Below are positions 47,944-50,229 of a stretch of DNA of 50,229 bases, piece by piece (positions within the stretch are counted from its first letter, which is position 1; each line of letters opens with the position of its first letter). The DNA is from Sulfurovum sp. GTDB lineage: Bacteria; Campylobacterota; Campylobacteria; Campylobacterales; Sulfurovaceae. The notes under the pieces are model-generated. The model saw only the letters and a program-made list of their open reading frames with translations. It did no database searches and had not been told where the DNA came from. Position numbers and translations under genes: made by a program. The stretch is taken from positions 1-50,229 of the forward strand of contig JALWKQ010000084.1 in NCBI GenBank assembly GCA_027081395.1, in the 5' to 3' direction.

Positions 47944-48919
47944 AACCACCCTTTTTGCCAAATCCTGCCCTGTCGATACGCCCTCTTTTGCAGCGGCTTC
48001 TTGCGGCTTTGCCTTCATGCAGAAGTGTGGCGAGATCATCCTCTCCCCCTCCGATATGGAGCCAAAGTTCGGTAATCATACCCTGCTTACACACCAGTGC
48101 GACCTTGCGCCCCGCACCTCTGCCAAATGCCTTGTCAAAAAGCAGTCTGATACGGCTCAGATCGACGATCTTGCCTCTGTTTTTGACAAAGAACGCCCTG
48201 ATATTGGAATCGTTGACCTGCTCTGTCAGATGCAAGGCATCTCTAAAATAGTGCTCAGCATCCGTGCCGTAGCAGGTACCGTGCTTGATCCACTCATGAC
48301 GATGCAGGTAGCTGCTGTATCCGGGCATCAGCTCTTTTAGCTTCTGGCGTGTAGCCTCACTGAGCTTTAGAGGGGGGAGCTTGCGCCACTGCTTGTGTTT
48401 GTCAAGCATGATCAGGTTTTGGGGTACACCGCAGTAGACCTTGCTGCGAGGCTGCGGCCAGAGTCCATGCAGGACAAAACGGTCATCACTCCGACGCGCT
48501 TTAATCAGATCAAGCAGGTTGCGTTTGCACTCTTTTTTGTAACGGTGTGTCTCACAAAAGGCATTGTGCCAGCTGAGTGCGAGCAAATTATCATTAGAAA
48601 GTTTCGCTTCACGCTCTCTGCGCTGTGTCACTGAAGCTACGGGCGTGACTGCCGGAGCGACATCGAGCCTGCTCTTGGGGGCGAGACACCCGCGCTCTAC
48701 CCAACGCTGTGCAGGCTGCCCACCTTTGACAAGAATGAGTTTCTGACCTTTGTGATCATTGAGTACCGTATAGCTATGACCTTTTTGGAGATGCACCCCA
48801 TGGGTATTGCGGGTATGTTTCAGATTGTTATAGGCTTCACACTCCTTCAGTGCGACAGCATCATAACGTGCAAAAAGAATCAGTGTAGTAAAAAAAAGAA
48901 GTGTAATAACTCTATGCAT
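47933..48919 (-). CDS. Secreted ribonuclease T2 family protein
   Basis: The 328-residue protein has a signal peptide (LLFFTTLILFA), an N-terminal SH3-like region (about 30-90, HLQKGHSYTVLNDHKGQ), a short linker, and a T2 RNase domain with both active-site segments: FVLHGLWPQ (CAS I) and HEWIKHGTC (CAS II), where the His, Glu and Lys do acid-base catalysis. T2 enzymes cut single-stranded RNA through 2',3'-cyclic phosphates. Several Cys residues suit periplasmic disulfides. The C-terminus is a Gly/Lys/Arg-rich tail (GFGKKGGFGR). Confidence 0.9.
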   Translation of the reverse strand: MHRVITLLFFTTLILFARYDAVALKECEAYNNLKHTRNTHGVHLQKGHSYTVLNDHKGQKLILVKGGQPAQRWVERGCLAPKSRLDVAPAVTPVASVTQRREREAKLSNDNLLALSWHNAFCETHRYKKECKRNLLDLIKARRSDDRFVLHGLWPQPRSKVYCGVPQNLIMLDKHKQWRKLPPLKLSEATRQKLKELMPGYSSYLHRHEWIKHGTCYGTDAEHYFRDALHLTEQVNDSNIRAFFVKNRGKIVDLSRIRLLFDKAFGRGAGRKVALVCKQGMITELWLHIGGGEDDLATLLHEGKAARSRCKRGRIDRAGFGKKGGFGR

Positions 48920-48962
48920 CCATATCCCTCATCGAATAAAATGAGGGATATTATACTGTAAA

Positions 48963-49409
48963 TTAGTCTAAAAAGTGATCGAGAAGTTTATCTTGGGGGA
49001 TCTTGACCAGATCGGCAGGAACATTCTTGACGATACGCTCTTTGGTCTCTCTGGAGAGATGCTCCATCAGTTTAGGGTTGTACTCTTTGTTAAATGCCAG
49101 AAAAACCTGCTCCGGTTTCAGTTTGGCAACAATCTCATCGATATCTTTGGCGATCTCTTTGATCAGACGTCTTTTGCGTTCGTTCTGGAGTTCATGCTCT
49201 TCATTGATCTCATGCTTGAAGCGTCCCGCTTCATCCGTAACGATCTCATGCAGTTTTTTGTGGGCATCTATATAGTCAAGTGCATCGAGCAGATCAAGGC
49301 TGTAGTAGGTCTTGAGCTCACCTCTGACAGTTTTTTCATATTTTTTTACTTTATAGACTTTGAGTTCTCCTTGACTTGCTACGATGACGATAGTATCTTC
49401 TAATTTCAT
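48963..49409 (-). CDS. Host-attachment/baeRF-like protein
   Basis: The 148-residue cytosolic protein begins with a strand typical of this group (DTIVIVASQGELKVYKVKK) and ends in a compact alpha-beta part (PEQVFLAFNKEYNPKLMEHLSRETKERI) where LAF-x-x-x-YN-PKL corresponds to the conserved A-P-x-x-LG/Y-x-L region of 'protein required for attachment to host cells' and bacterial archaeo-eukaryotic release-factor-like domains. The link is from memory of those families and is moderate. It has a strong AAAGGAG site and an extended -10 box (49436-49444), and is divergent from sodB. Confidence 0.65.
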   Translation of the reverse strand: MKLEDTIVIVASQGELKVYKVKKYEKTVRGELKTYYSLDLLDALDYIDAHKKLHEIVTDEAGRFKHEINEEHELQNERKRRLIKEIAKDIDEIVAKLKPEQVFLAFNKEYNPKLMEHLSRETKERIVKNVPADLVKIPQDKLLDHFLD

Positions 49410-49435
49410 GGTCTCTCCTTTGTTTGGTATACCCT

Positions 49436-49444
49436 ATGATAGCA
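49436..49444 (-). promoter_or_regulatory. Extended -10 promoter box for the host-attachment-like gene
   Basis: TGCTATCAT on the minus strand, 26 bp before the start codon, divergent from the sodB box. Confidence 0.45.
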
Positions 49445-49497
49445 CAACCTTGACAACAAAGGATCAACCAAAGTTGCATTTTTTGTTTTTCGGACTA

Positions 49498-49506
49498 TGC
49501 TATAAT
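49498..49506 (+). promoter_or_regulatory. Extended -10 promoter box for sodB
   Basis: TGCTATAAT, 29 bp before the sodB ATG, preceded by a T-rich stretch (49479-49490) and without a well-spaced -35. The leader contains the AAAAGGAG ribosome site. Confidence 0.6.
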
Positions 49507-49535
49507 GGGCTAAATCAACCTAAAAGGAGTTAGAA

Positions 49536-50207
49536 ATGGCTGTTACACTTATGGATCTGCCTTTTGCAGAAGATGCCTTGGAGCCTGTCATATCACGTGA
49601 AACGATACAGTATCACTACGGCAAACACCACAAAGGCTATGTCGACAATACCAATGCACTGATCAAAGGTACCGAGCTCGATGACGAAGTGCCGTTGGTA
49701 GATATCGTCAAGAACAGTGACGGTGTCCTCTTCAACAATGCAGCACAGGCATATAACCACAACTTTTATTGGATGTGCCTCACGCCAGACCCCATGCCTC
49801 CCTCACCCAAGATGGTCGAGCTGATAGAGCGTGACTTCGGGAGTTTTGAGAGCTTCAAAGAGCAGTTCCTCAATGCGGCAGCGACCCTGTTTGGTTCCGG
49901 CTGGGCATGGCTCGAGCTTGACGTCAATGAAAAACTGGTCATTACACAGCGCTCCAACGGCGATACCCCTATCATCTATCATCACACTCCGCTTTTGACG
50001 ATGGATGTCTGGGAACATGCCTACTATATAGACTATCGTAACGACCGCAAAAAGTATCTGGAGTCTCTCTGGGAGCTTATCGATTGGAAATTTGTCGCAT
50101 CAAACATCATAGATTACTATCATGACCTGACTGAGCCATGCAGGGAAAACAGTGAACTCTGTGACTATATCGAGATGCTGCAGCATGAGAATGAGGTGAC
50201 GACTTAA
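49536..50207 (+). CDS. sodB: Superoxide dismutase [Fe]
   Basis: The 223-residue protein is a complete Fe/Mn-type SOD. Metal ligands are the His in QYHYGKHHKGY, the His in AYNHNFYW, and the Asp and His in MDVWEHAYYIDY. The A-Q of NNAAQAYNH and the FGSGWAWL segment favour the iron form. It converts superoxide to peroxide and oxygen in the cytosol. The C-terminus is about 20 residues longer than in Escherichia coli SodB, ending in an acidic tail. It has its own promoter and a hairpin after the stop. Confidence 0.96.
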   Translation: MAVTLMDLPFAEDALEPVISRETIQYHYGKHHKGYVDNTNALIKGTELDDEVPLVDIVKNSDGVLFNNAAQAYNHNFYWMCLTPDPMPPSPKMVELIERDFGSFESFKEQFLNAAATLFGSGWAWLELDVNEKLVITQRSNGDTPIIYHHTPLLTMDVWEHAYYIDYRNDRKKYLESLWELIDWKFVASNIIDYYHDLTEPCRENSELCDYIEMLQHENEVTT

Positions 50208-50210
50208 GAA

Positions 50211-50223
50211 GTACCGGAGGTAC
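50211..50223 (+). terminator. Short hairpin after sodB, cut by window end
   Basis: GTACC (50211-50215) pairs with GGTAC (50219-50223) around a 3-base loop and is followed by CCCTTTTA-like bases up to the window edge. It may be the start of a terminator whose T-tract is not fully visible. Confidence 0.4.
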
Positions 50224-50229
50224 CCTTTA

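Noticed and set aside
46927-48075. 382-codon open frame on the plus strand
   Set aside because: It is antisense to the helicase and RNase T2 genes and shows no recognisable motif.

Overview
The window reads as a chromosomal segment of a Campylobacterota (epsilonproteobacterial) species, most likely near Sulfurovum or Sulfurimonas. This is inferred from gene style rather than from a search. The clues are a short adenylate kinase without a zinc LID, an envelope gene run (mltD, rlpA, hisB, kdsC, lptC, lptA, engB, mrdA) of the kind seen in that group, a small DUF3972-like protein, very tight packing with many 4-bp ATGA/GTGA/TTGA overlaps, and promoters that lack a clear -35 but carry TGC-TAtaAT extended -10 boxes. 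No rRNA, tRNA, CRISPR array, transposase or phage gene was seen. No stretch longer than 300 bases lacks a gene.

Layout. (1) 3-506: the end of a CaCA-type cation/Ca2+ antiporter, cut by the window edge. (2) 531-11572, minus strand: a twelve-gene envelope and housekeeping run, transcribed tatD - mltD - NIT-type degenerate hybrid sensor - rlpA - hisB - kdsC - lptC - lptA - engB - GNAT (N-acetylglutamate synthase-like) - small membrane protein - mrdA. (3) 11663-17190: an orphan membrane-anchored Hpt protein, recN and nadK (minus), then aspS and adk (plus). (4) 17239-25702: an ABM-domain protein, a FadL-family porin, an RND adaptor convergent with an RND pump that is encoded as two separate half-genes, a secreted unknown protein, and an HDAC-family deacylase with a small coiled-coil partner. 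(5) 25780-39691: a SYLF protein, then a very long minus-strand run headed by a TetR regulator: tetR - tolC-like - adaptor - HAE1 RND pump - patatin - second RND/MMPL exporter - LolA-like protein - DUF1302-like outer-membrane protein - secreted unknown - radical SAM/SPASM. Two spacers in this run carry arrays of the same heptanucleotide. (6) 39839-43906, minus: a PqiA-PqiA-PqiB-PqiC lipid-transport operon ending in an ACP phosphodiesterase. (7) 43961-50207: a lipid kinase, a second degenerate hybrid sensor, a Pif1-like helicase, an RNase T2, a host-attachment/baeRF-like protein and Fe superoxide dismutase.

Functional reading. The window is dominated by cell-envelope work: peptidoglycan synthesis and cleavage (PBP2, MltD, RlpA), LPS building and export (KdsC, LptA, LptC), lipid movement (Pqi/MCE system, MMPL exporter with LolA-like and outer-membrane partners, patatin, lipid kinase, FadL) and three RND-type transport systems. 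The phosphorelay parts are unusual. The two hybrid-kinase-like proteins have lost the catalytic or phospho-acceptor residues of kinase (and Hpt) modules but keep an apparently phosphorylatable receiver, and a separate Hpt protein keeps its histidine. The most interesting candidates for something undescribed are the TetR-headed ten-gene lipid/efflux super-operon with its heptamer arrays, the naturally split RND pump, and the pseudokinase/orphan-Hpt set.
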